A DNA stretch of 44,333 nucleotides from Arthrobacter globiformis NBRC 12137 (lineage in GTDB: Bacteria > Actinomycetota > Actinomycetes > Actinomycetales > Micrococcaceae): NCBI RefSeq assembly GCF_000238915.1, contig NZ_BAEG01000036.1, positions 1 through 44,333 of the forward strand, written 5' to 3'. This document shows, piece after piece, positions 33,434 through 42,378 of this stretch (the stretch's first letter is position 1; each line of letters starts with the position of its first letter). The notes beneath the pieces were generated by a model, which was given only the letters and a program-made list of their open reading frames with translations, was not told the origin of the DNA and did no database searches. The translations under genes were made by a program, and so were the position numbers.

Positions 33434-35352
33434 TGCGCACCGGGATCGCCACCGTATGCCTTTCCGGCACGCTGAAGGAAAAGATGCAGGCCTGCGCCAT
33501 CGCGGGCTTCGACGGCATTGAGATCTTCGAGCAGGACCTGGTCACCTCGTCGCTGAGCCCCGAAGACGTCCGCAAGATGGCCGCTGACCTGGGCCTCACG
33601 CTGGACCTCTACCAGCCCTTCCGCGACTTCGACAGCGTGACCGAGGACCTGCTCGCGGCCAACCTCCGCCGGGCCGAGGCCAAGTTCCGGCTCATGTCCC
33701 GGCTGGGCATGGACACCATCCTGGTGTGCACCAACGTCGCCACGGCCACGATCGACGACGACGACCTGCGGGCCCAGCAGCTCGCCGCCCTGGCAGACCT
33801 CGCGGGCGAGCACGGCGTCAAGGTTGCCTACGAGGCCCTCGCCTGGGGCAAGTACGTCAACGACTATGAGCACGCCCACCGCCTCGTGGCGAAGGTGGAC
33901 CACCCCAACCTCGGCACCTGCCTGGACTCCTTCCACATCCTGTCCCGGGACTGGGACACCGCGCCCATTGAGGACATCAACGCGGACAAGATCTTCTTCG
34001 TCCAGGTGGCCGACGCCCCCAAGCTCTCCATGGACGTGCTCTCCTGGAGCCGGCACTACCGCGTCTTCCCGGGCGAGGGCCAGTTCGAGCTCGCCAAGTT
34101 CATGGGCCACGTGGTCCGCGCCGGCTACACAGGGCCGGTCTCGCTCGAGGTCTTCAACGACGTCTTCCGCCAGTCCGACGTTGAGCGCACCGCCGTTGAC
34201 GCGATGCGCTCGCTGATCTGGCTGGAGGAGCAGAGCGCCAAGTGGCTGGACACCAACGCGCCGGCCGCTGGGAACGCCGCCGGTGCGGGCGGCACCCAGG
34301 CCGCCGCCCGCCGTCGTTATCCCATGGAACTGGCAACGCTCCCGCAGGTGGCGGAGCCCGCCGGCTTCAACTTCGCCGAGGTCAAGGCCGCGGACACCGG
34401 GGTGCTGGAAAAGGTCCTCGGACAGCTTGGCTTCGAGTTCAACGGCCGCCACCGCACCAAGGACGTCCAGCTCTGGACCATGGGCCACGCCCGGGTGATC
34501 ATCAACGAACAGGCCCCCGAGGCCGCCGAACCGGCCATCGCCGCCCTGGGGTTCGACGTCGACTCCCCGGTGATTGCCTCCGCCCGCGCCCAGCAGCTCA
34601 AGGCCCCCGTGGTTCCCCGGAAGAGCCAGGCCAACGAGGAAGTGTTCCAGGGCTTCTCCGCCCCGGACTCCACCGAGATCTTCCTGTGCCAGGGCAACCC
34701 GGACGGAACCGCCGCGTGGACGCGTGAGTTCGGGGAGGGACTCGAGGTACCGTCCGGTGCACGGACCGCGGTGATCGACCACGTGAACCTGGCCCAGCCG
34801 TGGCAGCACTTCGACGAGGCTGTCCTCTTCTATACGAGCGCCCTGGCGCTGGAGCCGCAGCCGTACGCCGAGGTCGCCAGCCCCAGCGGGCTGGTCCGGT
34901 CCCAGGTCATGCAGACCTCGGACCGGGACGTGCGCCTGGTCCTGAACCTGGCCCCGGTCATCCAGCAGGACGGCGCGGACCCGGGGACGGCCCCACGGAA
35001 GACCTACCAGGAGCACATCGCGTTCGCCGTGGATGACCTGGTGGCGACCGCCCGCGCCGCCCGCGACAGGGGCCTGGCGTTCCTGCAGATCCCGGAAAAC
35101 TACTACGAGGACCTGGACGCCCGCTTCGACCTCGACCCCGGTTTCCTGGGCACGCTCCGGGACCTCAACCTGCTGTACGACCGCGACGCTGACGGTGAGT
35201 TCCTGCACTTCTACACCGCCACGGTGGGCAGCGTGTTCTTCGAAATGGTGGAACGCCGCGGCAACTACGACGGCTACGGAGCGCCCAACGCACCGGTGCG
35301 CCACGCCGTCCAGTACGACCACCTGCACGACCTGACCAAAACCAACCACTGA
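33433..35352 (+). CDS. qsuB: 3-dehydroshikimate dehydratase fused to HPPD-like domain
   Basis: A 639-residue two-domain protein. Residues 1-275 form a TIM-barrel sugar-phosphate isomerase-like dehydratase with metal ligands Glu134, Asp165, Gln191 and Glu239, which convert 3-dehydroshikimate to protocatechuate. Residues about 300-630 resemble 4-hydroxyphenylpyruvate dioxygenase (DHVNLAQPW, HIAFAVDDLV, FFEMVERRG give His, His and Glu). This fusion is known as QsuB/QuiC1. The ATG overlaps the dehydrogenase stop, and pcaH follows 29 nt later, so protocatechuate is passed directly to the ring-cleavage enzyme. The role of the HPPD-like half is unclear. Confidence 0.93.
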   Translation: MRTGIATVCLSGTLKEKMQACAIAGFDGIEIFEQDLVTSSLSPEDVRKMAADLGLTLDLYQPFRDFDSVTEDLLAANLRRAEAKFRLMSRLGMDTILVCTNVATATIDDDDLRAQQLAALADLAGEHGVKVAYEALAWGKYVNDYEHAHRLVAKVDHPNLGTCLDSFHILSRDWDTAPIEDINADKIFFVQVADAPKLSMDVLSWSRHYRVFPGEGQFELAKFMGHVVRAGYTGPVSLEVFNDVFRQSDVERTAVDAMRSLIWLEEQSAKWLDTNAPAAGNAAGAGGTQAAARRRYPMELATLPQVAEPAGFNFAEVKAADTGVLEKVLGQLGFEFNGRHRTKDVQLWTMGHARVIINEQAPEAAEPAIAALGFDVDSPVIASARAQQLKAPVVPRKSQANEEVFQGFSAPDSTEIFLCQGNPDGTAAWTREFGEGLEVPSGARTAVIDHVNLAQPWQHFDEAVLFYTSALALEPQPYAEVASPSGLVRSQVMQTSDRDVRLVLNLAPVIQQDGADPGTAPRKTYQEHIAFAVDDLVATARAARDRGLAFLQIPENYYEDLDARFDLDPGFLGTLRDLNLLYDRDADGEFLHFYTATVGSVFFEMVERRGNYDGYGAPNAPVRHAVQYDHLHDLTKTNH

Positions 35353-35381
35353 TTCCAACCACAGATTGAAAGGAGGCTGCT

Positions 35382-36275
35382 GTGCCTGAAGACGTGAATC
35401 TCGCAACGTACAACGCCGACGCGCTGACCGAGGACCTGTCGGACGCAGTACCTGCAACCCCGGCCGCCGCCCCGGCAGAGAAGCCCCGCGTGGAAACCCA
35501 GCAGGATCTCAGCGCGGAGATCAAGGCCCTCGGAGACGCCTACGCCCGGGCCCTGAAGGACGGTGCGGCGCCGGAAACCCAGCCGCGCCTGGACTTCCCG
35601 CCCTACCGCAGCAGCCTCCTGCGCCACCCCACCAAGAGCCTGCACCACGCGGACCCGGAAACCATCGAGCTGTACTCCCCGGCGTTCGGCCACCAGGACG
35701 TCCACGCCCTGGAGTCTGACCTGACCATCCAGCACAACGGTGAGCCCCAGGGCGAACGCATCATCGTCGCCGGCCGCGTGCTGGACGGCGACGGCCGGCC
35801 GGTTGCCGGCCAGCTGGTGGAAATCTGGCAGGCCAACTCCTCCGGCCGCTACATCCACAAGCGCGACCAGCACCCGGCACCGCTGGACCCCAACTTCACC
35901 GGCGTGGGCCGCTGCATCACCGGCCCGGACGGCTCCTACCGCTTCACCACCATCAAGCCGGGCGCCTACCCGTGGAAGAACCACCTCAACGCCTGGCGTC
36001 CAGCGCACATCCACTTCTCCCTGTTCGGCACGGAGTTCACGCAGCGGATCGTCACGCAGATGTACTTCCCGGGCGACCAGCTCTTCCCGCTGGACCCGAT
36101 CTACCAGTCGATCGTGGACCAGGATGCCCGCGACCGCCTCGTGGCCACCTACGACCACGACCTGACCCAGCCGGAATGGGCGCTGGGCTACAACTGGGAC
36201 ATCATCCTGACGGGCTCCAAGCGGACCTGGACCGAGAACGAGGCGCTGGGCGCGGAAGGCGACGACCATGAGTAA
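35382..36275 (+). CDS. pcaH: Protocatechuate 3,4-dioxygenase, beta subunit
   Basis: A 297-residue iron-binding subunit of the intradiol ring-cleavage dioxygenase. Fe(III) ligands are the Tyr residues of GRYIHKRDQH and PGAYPWKNH and the two His of AWRPAHIHFSLFG. The start GTG at 35382 has AAAGGAGG 5 nt upstream. Compared with typical PcaH (about 235-245 residues) it has an extra ~60-residue N-terminal segment before PRLDFPPYRSSLLRHPTK. It overlaps pcaG by 8 nt. The enzyme makes 3-carboxy-cis,cis-muconate from protocatechuate. Confidence 0.96.
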   Translation: MPEDVNLATYNADALTEDLSDAVPATPAAAPAEKPRVETQQDLSAEIKALGDAYARALKDGAAPETQPRLDFPPYRSSLLRHPTKSLHHADPETIELYSPAFGHQDVHALESDLTIQHNGEPQGERIIVAGRVLDGDGRPVAGQLVEIWQANSSGRYIHKRDQHPAPLDPNFTGVGRCITGPDGSYRFTTIKPGAYPWKNHLNAWRPAHIHFSLFGTEFTQRIVTQMYFPGDQLFPLDPIYQSIVDQDARDRLVATYDHDLTQPEWALGYNWDIILTGSKRTWTENEALGAEGDDHE

Positions 36276-36858
36276 CTCCACCAAGCTTGTTCCCACCCCC
36301 GGCCAGACCGTAGGCCCGTTCTACGGCTACGCCCTGCCCTACGACAAGGACCGCGAGCTGCTGGCCCCCGGCTCGCCGGGATCCATCCGCCTCCAGGGCA
36401 CCGTCTACGACGGCGCCGGGCACGCCATCCCCGACGCCATCCTCGAGATCTGGCAGCCGGACTCCGAGGGCAACATCGTGCACCGGACCGGTTCGCTCGT
36501 CCGGGACGGCTACACCTTCACCGGCTTCGGCCGCAGCGCCGTGGGCAACTCCGGTGTCTACACCTTCACCACGGTGAACCCCGGCCCCACCGAACCCGGC
36601 GCAGCAGCCTTCATTTCCGTCGCGATCTTTGCCCGCGGCCTGATGAACCGCCTCTTCACCCGCATTTACCTGCCGGAGAACGAGGAGGCGCTGGCGAATG
36701 ACCCGCTGCTGTCCTCGCTGGACCCCGAGCGCCGCAGGACGCTGATCGCACGCCGCGACGCCGACGGCGGGCTCACCTGGGACATCCGCCTGCAGGGCGA
36801 GGGCGAAACCGTCTTCCTCGACTTCGAGGGAACCGGAACCGGGGGCGCCGCAAAGTGA
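36268..36858 (+). CDS. pcaG: Protocatechuate 3,4-dioxygenase, alpha subunit
   Basis: A 196-residue non-iron subunit with the intradiol dioxygenase beta sandwich: TPGQTVGPFYGYALPY, GHAIPDAILEIWQPDSEG and FTTVNPGPTEP, FISVAIFARGLMNRLFTRIYLPE. It has lost the Fe ligands, as usual for PcaG. Overlaps pcaH by 8 nt and ends in GTGA overlapping pcaB, so pcaH-pcaG-pcaB are tightly coupled. Confidence 0.96.
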   Translation: MSNSTKLVPTPGQTVGPFYGYALPYDKDRELLAPGSPGSIRLQGTVYDGAGHAIPDAILEIWQPDSEGNIVHRTGSLVRDGYTFTGFGRSAVGNSGVYTFTTVNPGPTEPGAAAFISVAIFARGLMNRLFTRIYLPENEEALANDPLLSSLDPERRRTLIARRDADGGLTWDIRLQGEGETVFLDFEGTGTGGAAK

Positions 36859-38369
36859 CCGGCTTCCAGGCAGCGGGCGCCGGCGGGCTCGGCGACGTCG
36901 GACTGCTCAGCCCTGTGTCGGCGTCGCCCCTCGTGGAGGCCCTGACCGGTGACCGGGCCATCCTTGCGGCGATTCTCGCCGTCGAGGCCGGCTGGGCCGC
37001 CGTGCTGGAGCACCATGACCTCGCTCCCGCCGGGTCCGCTGCCGTGGTGGCCCACGCCGCCGACGCCTCCCGGTACGATCTTGCCGATATCGCCAGGCGC
37101 GCCCAGGGCGGCGGAAACCCGGTGATCCCGCTCCTGGCCGACCTCCGGGCCCAGGTGAAGGCGCTGGACACTGCCGGTGCCGGTGTGCGTGCCGCCAAGG
37201 CTGTGCACACCTCGCTGACCAGCCAGGACGTGCTGGACACGGCCCTGATGCTGGTGGCGCGCAACACCGTCGCGGCGCTGCTCGCTGACGTGAAAGGCAC
37301 GACGGCGGCACTCGCCCGGCTGGCGGGACAGCATGCGGACACGCTGTGTGTCGGCAGGAGCCTGACCCAGCACTCGCTGCCGTTCACGTTCGGGCTTCGG
37401 GCGGCGCAGTGGTTCTCCGGCCTGGCTGCTGCGGCACGCCGGCTTGAGGCGCTGGTGCTGCCGGTGCAGTTCGGCGGCGCGGCGGGTACGCTCGCTGCCG
37501 GCACGGTGCTTACCTCCCAGGCAGGGCTGACGTCCGGTTCTGCCACGGATCCCTTTGCACTTTCCGACGCGCTGGCCGCCCAGCTGGGCCTCGCCGCCGC
37601 CCCCGCCCCGTGGCACACCAACCGGCTGGCCGTGACGTCGCTCGGCGACGCGGTCGCCTCCGTGGTGGACGCCCTCGGCAAGATCGCTGCGGATGTCCTG
37701 TTCCTGAGCCGTCCCGAGGTGGCCGAAGTGGCCGAACCGCGCGCCCCCGGCCGCGGAGTTTCCTCGGCGATGCCGCAGAAGCAGAATCCCGTGCTGTCTG
37801 TGCTGGTGCGCAGCGCCGCCCTGCAGGCGCCCGGCCTCGCTGCGCAGCTGCACCTTGCCGCGGCCACCTTCAACGATGAACGTCCCGACGGTGCGTGGCA
37901 CACCGAATGGCCGGCCCTGCGCCAGCTGCTCGCGCTGGCCCTCGGCGCCGCCGGCCACGTGCGGGAACTCGCGGAGGGGCTGCAGGTCTTCCCCGACGGC
38001 ATGCGGCGAAACCTGGACCTGTCCGGCCCGCTGCTGCTCAGCGAAGGCGTCTCCGCTGCGGTGGCACCGCTTCTTCCCGCCGGCGGTGATGGTACCCCCG
38101 AAGCCGGCCTTGACGGGAAGCAGCAGCTGCAGGCCGTCGTCGACAAGACGCTGCAGGCGCCGCCGGCCGAACAGGCCGCCACCTACCGCCGGCTGCTGCG
38201 CGAGGCCGTCCCCGCGGACAGGCTCTCCGACGCCCGGCTGGAGGAGCTGCTCGACCCGGCCCGCTACCTCGGGCAGGCAGCCGAGATCTCGCGGCGGATC
38301 CTGGCGGCTTTCCCGGATTTTGCGCCTACTTCAACCGAACCAGACGGAAACGGAGATTCCCGTGGCTAA
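36855..38369 (+). CDS. pcaB: 3-carboxy-cis,cis-muconate cycloisomerase
   Basis: A 504-residue fumarase/argininosuccinate lyase-superfamily enzyme that forms gamma-carboxymuconolactone. The superfamily signature SSAMPQKQNPV (S-S-x-M-P-x-K-x-N) is present, and the earlier block VHTSLTSQDVLDTALMLVAR matches the family. It starts with GTG at 36855 inside the pcaG stop and ends 8 nt past the pcaD start. It is longer than many PcaB proteins (about 450), with the extra length in the C-terminal domain. Confidence 0.95.
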   Translation: MTGFQAAGAGGLGDVGLLSPVSASPLVEALTGDRAILAAILAVEAGWAAVLEHHDLAPAGSAAVVAHAADASRYDLADIARRAQGGGNPVIPLLADLRAQVKALDTAGAGVRAAKAVHTSLTSQDVLDTALMLVARNTVAALLADVKGTTAALARLAGQHADTLCVGRSLTQHSLPFTFGLRAAQWFSGLAAAARRLEALVLPVQFGGAAGTLAAGTVLTSQAGLTSGSATDPFALSDALAAQLGLAAAPAPWHTNRLAVTSLGDAVASVVDALGKIAADVLFLSRPEVAEVAEPRAPGRGVSSAMPQKQNPVLSVLVRSAALQAPGLAAQLHLAAATFNDERPDGAWHTEWPALRQLLALALGAAGHVRELAEGLQVFPDGMRRNLDLSGPLLLSEGVSAAVAPLLPAGGDGTPEAGLDGKQQLQAVVDKTLQAPPAEQAATYRRLLREAVPADRLSDARLEELLDPARYLGQAAEISRRILAAFPDFAPTSTEPDGNGDSRG

Positions 38370-39180
38370 ACCAGCAGTGAAGGCAGTGCTGCTTTCCCCC
38401 CAGCGCGCGCTGGGGGACAAACCGCTCCTGATCGTCGGGCCGTCGCTCGGCACCTCCTCGGTGCTGTGGGCCCAGGTCGGCTCGCTCCTGGGCAACGACT
38501 TCGACGTCGTCGCCTGGGACCTGCCCGGACACGGAGTCTCAGCCGCCGCCAGCGAAACGTTCAGCGTCGCGGACCTGGCGGACGCCGTCGTCGAACTTGT
38601 TGACTCGATCGCCCCCGGCGAGAAGTTCCACTACGCCGGAGTGTCCCTGGGCGGAGCCACCGGCCTGCAGCTGGGCATCAAGCACGGCGACCGGCTCAAG
38701 AGCCTCTCCGTGCAGTGCTCCGGCGCCAAGCTCGGCACCCCCGAGGGTTGGCTGGAACGCGCCGAGACTGTCCGCACCCAGGGCACCCCGGTGATGATCC
38801 AGGGCTCGGCCGAACGCTGGTTCGCGCCCGGGTTCATGGACCGCGAACCGGAAGTCAGCAGCCGGCTCCTGCACTCCCTGCGCGACGCCGACCGCTTCAG
38901 TTACGCCTTCTGCTGCGAGGCACTGGCCGGCTTCGACGTGCGCGACCAGCTCGGCAGCATCACCGTCCCCACGCAGGTGGTGGCGGGTGCGCTGGACGGG
39001 GTGGCCCCGCCGTCGTTCGCCGAAGAGGTAGCCGCCGGCATCACCGCCGGCGGCGGAACAGCGTCCGCAGCCACCCTCGAGGGTGTGGCGCACCTGGCGC
39101 CCGCCGAGGCACCCGCCCACGTGGCCGAGCTGATGCGGAGCCTAATTTCCTGGACCGAAACCCGTGGAGGAGCGAAATGA
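38362..39180 (+). CDS. pcaD: 3-oxoadipate enol-lactonase
   Basis: A 272-residue alpha/beta-hydrolase. Nucleophile Ser95 in AGVSLGG, acid Asp in AGALDGVAPP, and base His in EGVAHLAPAEAP form the triad. It hydrolyses beta-ketoadipate enol-lactone. GTG at 38362 overlaps the pcaB end; its stop overlaps pcaC by ATGA. In many actinobacteria this domain is fused with PcaC (PcaL); here they are separate ORFs with a 4-nt overlap. Confidence 0.95.
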   Translation: MAKPAVKAVLLSPQRALGDKPLLIVGPSLGTSSVLWAQVGSLLGNDFDVVAWDLPGHGVSAAASETFSVADLADAVVELVDSIAPGEKFHYAGVSLGGATGLQLGIKHGDRLKSLSVQCSGAKLGTPEGWLERAETVRTQGTPVMIQGSAERWFAPGFMDREPEVSSRLLHSLRDADRFSYAFCCEALAGFDVRDQLGSITVPTQVVAGALDGVAPPSFAEEVAAGITAGGGTASAATLEGVAHLAPAEAPAHVAELMRSLISWTETRGGAK

Positions 39181-39689
39181 GCAGCGCCGAAGCTACCGGT
39201 ACACAGGCAACGGACACACAGGCACCCGGCAACCGGGCAGCCGACGCCCGGCGCAACGGTGTGGTTCAGCCGGACGCCACCAGCCGGGAGATTTACGACG
39301 GCGGCATGGTGGTCCGGCGCGAAGTGCTCGGCGACGCGCACGTTGACCGGGCAAACGCCAAGAAGGACGCCTTCACCGAGGACTTCCAGGACATGATCAC
39401 CCGCATAGCGTGGGGCGGCATCTGGACGCGTCCGGGCCTGCCGCGCCAGATGCGCTCCGCCGTCACCATCACCGCCATGGTGGCGCACGGGCACTGGGAA
39501 GAACTGGCCATGCACATCCGCGCGGCCATCACCAACGGCCTCAGCCGGGACGAGATCAAGGAGATCCTGCTGCAGACCGCCATCTACTGCGGAGTCCCCT
39601 CCGCCAACACCGCCTTCAAGACAGCCCAGCAGGTCTTCCATGAAATGGACAGCGCCGGGCTCGACAACACCCCCATCCCACCCAACTAG
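39177..39689 (+). CDS. pcaC: 4-carboxymuconolactone decarboxylase
   Basis: A 170-residue AhpD/CMD-fold enzyme that decarboxylates gamma-carboxymuconolactone. Family segments: IYDGGMVVRREVLGDAHVDRA, FTEDFQDMITRIAWGGIWTRPG, AVTITAMVAHGHWEEL and LQTAIYCGVPSANTAF. The first ~30 residues are a Thr/Ala-rich extension. ATG overlaps the pcaD stop. The stop codon lies inside a REP-like element. Confidence 0.95.
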   Translation: MSSAEATGTQATDTQAPGNRAADARRNGVVQPDATSREIYDGGMVVRREVLGDAHVDRANAKKDAFTEDFQDMITRIAWGGIWTRPGLPRQMRSAVTITAMVAHGHWEELAMHIRAAITNGLSRDEIKEILLQTAIYCGVPSANTAFKTAQQVFHEMDSAGLDNTPIPPN

Positions 39690-39746
39690 GTAGCAGCAGA
39701 CGGCGTTCTGAGCCCTCACAACGCCCTGAAGTGCTACCCAGTTGGG
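39681..39746. repeat. 66-bp REP-like palindromic element, copy 2
   Basis: Outer arms are at 39681-39695 and 39732-39746, the right arm reading TGCTACCCAGTTGGG with one mismatch to the left. An imperfect inner stem is GGCGTT (39702-39707) with AACGCC (39720-39725). Same length, arm sequence and position over a stop codon as the element at 2061-2126. May terminate the pcaHGBDC transcript before pcaF. Confidence 0.65.
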
Positions 39747-39767
39747 TCCAGAGAATTCGAGGAATTC

Positions 39768-40985
39768 ATGAACCAGGCATTTGTATACGACGCCGTACGC
39801 ACGCCGTTCGGGAAGTTCGGCTCCGGCCTCGCCGGGGTCCGTCCGGATGATCTTGCAGCGCATGTGATCGGCGAGTCCGTTCGCCGGGCCCCCGGGCTGG
39901 ACGTGGAGCGCATCGACGAGGTGGTGTTCGGAAACGCCAACGGCGCCGGCGAGGAGAACCGCAACATCGCCCGGATGGGCACACTGCTGGCCGGTTTGCC
40001 GGTCTCGATCCCCGGCACCACGGTGAACCGGCTCTGCGGTTCGTCGCTGGACGCGGCGATCATCGCGTCCCGGCAGATCAACGCCGGCGACGCCGACCTG
40101 GTCCTGGTGGGCGGTGCCGAATCGATGTCCCGGGCACCATGGGTTTTGCCCAAGACGGAGAAGCCGTACCCGGCCGGGGACATGACCCTGGCGTCCACCA
40201 CGCTCGGCTGGCGCCTGGTGAACAAGGCCATGCCCAAGGAGTGGACGATCTCCCTGGGCGAGGCCACCGAACGGCTCCGCGAGAAGTACGGCGTGACCCG
40301 GGCCCAGCAGGACGAGTTCGCGGCTGCCTCGCACAACCTGTCCGCCGCGGCGTGGGACGAGGGGTTCTACGACAACCTGGTCGCACCCGTGCCGGGCACG
40401 GACCTGGTCCGCGATGAGAGCATCCGCCCGGGTTCGTCGGCGGAGAAACTGGCCGGGCTGAAGACGGTGTTCCGGCCTGAAGCTGCTGGGGCTGAGGGCG
40501 GCACGGTGACCGCCGGAAACGCCTCCCCGCTCTCCGACGGCGCGTCCGCGGCCTGGATCGGGTCCGAGAACGCCTCGTCCATCCTGGGCCTGGAACCGCT
40601 GGCCCGGATCGCCGGCCGCGGCGCGCACGGCAACGATCCCCAGTTCTTCGGCTTCGCCCCGGTGGAGGCGGCAAACAAGGCCCTCGCGAAGGCGGGCATC
40701 GGCTGGGACGAGGTGGGCGCCGTCGAACTTAACGAGGCGTTCGCCGCGCAGTCCCTGGCATGCATCAACGCCTGGGGGATCGACCCCTCGATTGTGAACC
40801 GGCACGGCGGTGCGATCGCGATGGGCCACCCGCTGGGTGCCTCCGGTACCCGGATCCTGGGCACGCTGGCGCGGTCCCTGCAGGCGTCCGGGCAGCGCTG
40901 GGGCGTGGCGGCGATCTGCATCGGCGTCGGGCAGGGCCTGGCAGTGGTGCTCGAAAACGTAACTTCTTCCAATGGAAAGGCGTAG
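39768..40985 (+). CDS. pcaF: Beta-ketoadipyl-CoA thiolase
   Basis: A 405-residue thiolase that splits 3-oxoadipyl-CoA into succinyl-CoA and acetyl-CoA. The acylated Cys90 is in TTVNRLCGSSLDAA; NRHGGAIAMGHPLGASG and the final CIGVGQGLAVVLE hold the remaining active-site residues. ATG at 39768 with GAGG 5 nt upstream. Starts a pcaF-pcaI-pcaJ block after a REP-like element; probably a continuation of the same pathway operon. Confidence 0.96.
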   Translation: MNQAFVYDAVRTPFGKFGSGLAGVRPDDLAAHVIGESVRRAPGLDVERIDEVVFGNANGAGEENRNIARMGTLLAGLPVSIPGTTVNRLCGSSLDAAIIASRQINAGDADLVLVGGAESMSRAPWVLPKTEKPYPAGDMTLASTTLGWRLVNKAMPKEWTISLGEATERLREKYGVTRAQQDEFAAASHNLSAAAWDEGFYDNLVAPVPGTDLVRDESIRPGSSAEKLAGLKTVFRPEAAGAEGGTVTAGNASPLSDGASAAWIGSENASSILGLEPLARIAGRGAHGNDPQFFGFAPVEAANKALAKAGIGWDEVGAVELNEAFAAQSLACINAWGIDPSIVNRHGGAIAMGHPLGASGTRILGTLARSLQASGQRWGVAAICIGVGQGLAVVLENVTSSNGKA

Positions 40986-40988
40986 GCG

Positions 40989-41690
40989 ATGCTGAATTTC
41001 GTTGACACGGTCGGCGAGGCCGTCGCGGCCGTCAAGGACGGCTCCACCGTGATGATCGGCGGGTTCGGCAACGCCGGCCAGCCGTTCGAACTGATCGATG
41101 CGCTGCTGGACAGCGGCGCCACGGACCTGACCGTGGTGAACAACAACGCCGGCCAGGGCGACCAGGGCCTGGCTCTGCTGATCAAGGAAGGCCGGGTCCG
41201 CAAGATGATCTGTTCGTTCCCGCGGCAGTCGGACTCCTGGCACTTCGACGCGAAGTACAAGGCCGGTGAAATCGAGCTGGAGCTGGTGCCGCAGGGCAAC
41301 CTGGCCGAGCGCATCCGCGCGGCCGGGGCCGGGATCGGTGGGTTCTTCACCCCCACCGGGTACGGCACCATGCTCGCCGAGGGCAAGGAAACCCGTATCA
41401 TCGACGGCCGCGGCCAGGTCTTCGAAACCCCGATCCACGCCGACGTCGCGCTGATCAAGGCGCTGAAGGCCGACCGTGTCGGGAACCTGGTCTACCGCAA
41501 GACCGCACGGAACTTCGGCCCGATCATGGCCGCCGCCGCGAAGCACACGGTCGTGCAGGTGTCCGAGATCGTGCCCACCGGCGGCCTGGACCCGGAGAAC
41601 ATCGTGACCCCCGGCATTTACGTCAACAGCATCGTCCGTATTGACTCCAGCGGTGCTGCCGCCGCCGGCAACGCAGAACAGGTGGCCTGA
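40989..41690 (+). CDS. pcaI: 3-oxoadipate CoA-transferase, subunit A
   Basis: A 233-residue alpha subunit of the two-subunit succinyl-CoA:3-oxoadipate CoA-transferase. Glycine-rich MIGGFGNAGQPFELIDALL, NNNAGQGDQGLALLI and GIGGFFTPTGYGTMLAEGKE are family blocks. It begins 3 nt after the pcaF stop and its stop is directly followed by pcaJ. Confidence 0.95.
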   Translation: MLNFVDTVGEAVAAVKDGSTVMIGGFGNAGQPFELIDALLDSGATDLTVVNNNAGQGDQGLALLIKEGRVRKMICSFPRQSDSWHFDAKYKAGEIELELVPQGNLAERIRAAGAGIGGFFTPTGYGTMLAEGKETRIIDGRGQVFETPIHADVALIKALKADRVGNLVYRKTARNFGPIMAAAAKHTVVQVSEIVPTGGLDPENIVTPGIYVNSIVRIDSSGAAAAGNAEQVA

Positions 41691-41691
41691 G

Positions 41692-42375
41692 ATGAGCCTC
41701 GTAGAAACGTCCATCCAGACGTCCGAAACCCCGCTGGGCCGCGACGACCTCGCCCGGCTCGTGGCCCGGGACATCAAACCCGGTTCGTTCGTGAACCTCG
41801 GCATCGGCCAGCCCACCCTGGTGTCGAACTACCTGGTGCCGGAGCAGAACATCACGCTCCACACCGAGAACGGCATGCTCGGCATGGGGCCGGTGGCCAC
41901 CGGGGACCAGATCGACGAGGACCTCATCAACGCCGGCAAAATCCCCGTCACCGAACTCCCGGGAGCGTCCTACTTCCACCACGCGGACTCGTTCGCGATC
42001 ATGCGCGGCGGGCACCTGGACATCTGCGTCCTGGGCGCGTTCCAGGTCTCCGCGACCGGTGACCTCGCCAACTGGCACACCGGCGCACCCGACGCGATCC
42101 CGGCCGTGGGCGGCGCGATGGACCTCGCCACCGGAGCCAAGGACGTCTTCGTGATGATGACACTCCTCACCCGCGAAGGCGCGTCCAAGATCGTCGAAGC
42201 CTGCACCTACCCCCTCACCGGCGTCGGCTGCGTCACCCGCGTCTACACCGACAAGGCCGTTTTCCTCACCGGACCCGAAGGAGTCCGCGTCCGCGAAACC
42301 TTCGGCTGCACCCTCGAAGAACTCCAGGCCTTGGTGCCCGTCCCCCTCACCGCAGCCCCCGCCGTCGAGCAGTAA
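41692..42375 (+). CDS. pcaJ: 3-oxoadipate CoA-transferase, subunit B
   Basis: A 227-residue beta subunit. The catalytic Glu59 is in the HTENGMLGMGP motif, and VNLGIGQPTLVSNYL and GGHLDICVLGAFQV are conserved. The ATG at 41692 lies directly after the pcaI stop; the open frame to 41641 is inside pcaI and not used. A palindromic element follows the stop. Confidence 0.95.
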   Translation: MSLVETSIQTSETPLGRDDLARLVARDIKPGSFVNLGIGQPTLVSNYLVPEQNITLHTENGMLGMGPVATGDQIDEDLINAGKIPVTELPGASYFHHADSFAIMRGGHLDICVLGAFQVSATGDLANWHTGAPDAIPAVGGAMDLATGAKDVFVMMTLLTREGASKIVEACTYPLTGVGCVTRVYTDKAVFLTGPEGVRVRETFGCTLEELQALVPVPLTAAPAVEQ

Positions 42376-42378
42376 CCC

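Noticed and set aside
38901..41816. Long 971-residue frame on the minus strand opposite pcaD-pcaI
   Set aside because: A shadow ORF caused by the high GC content; the plus-strand pca genes are complete and recognisable.
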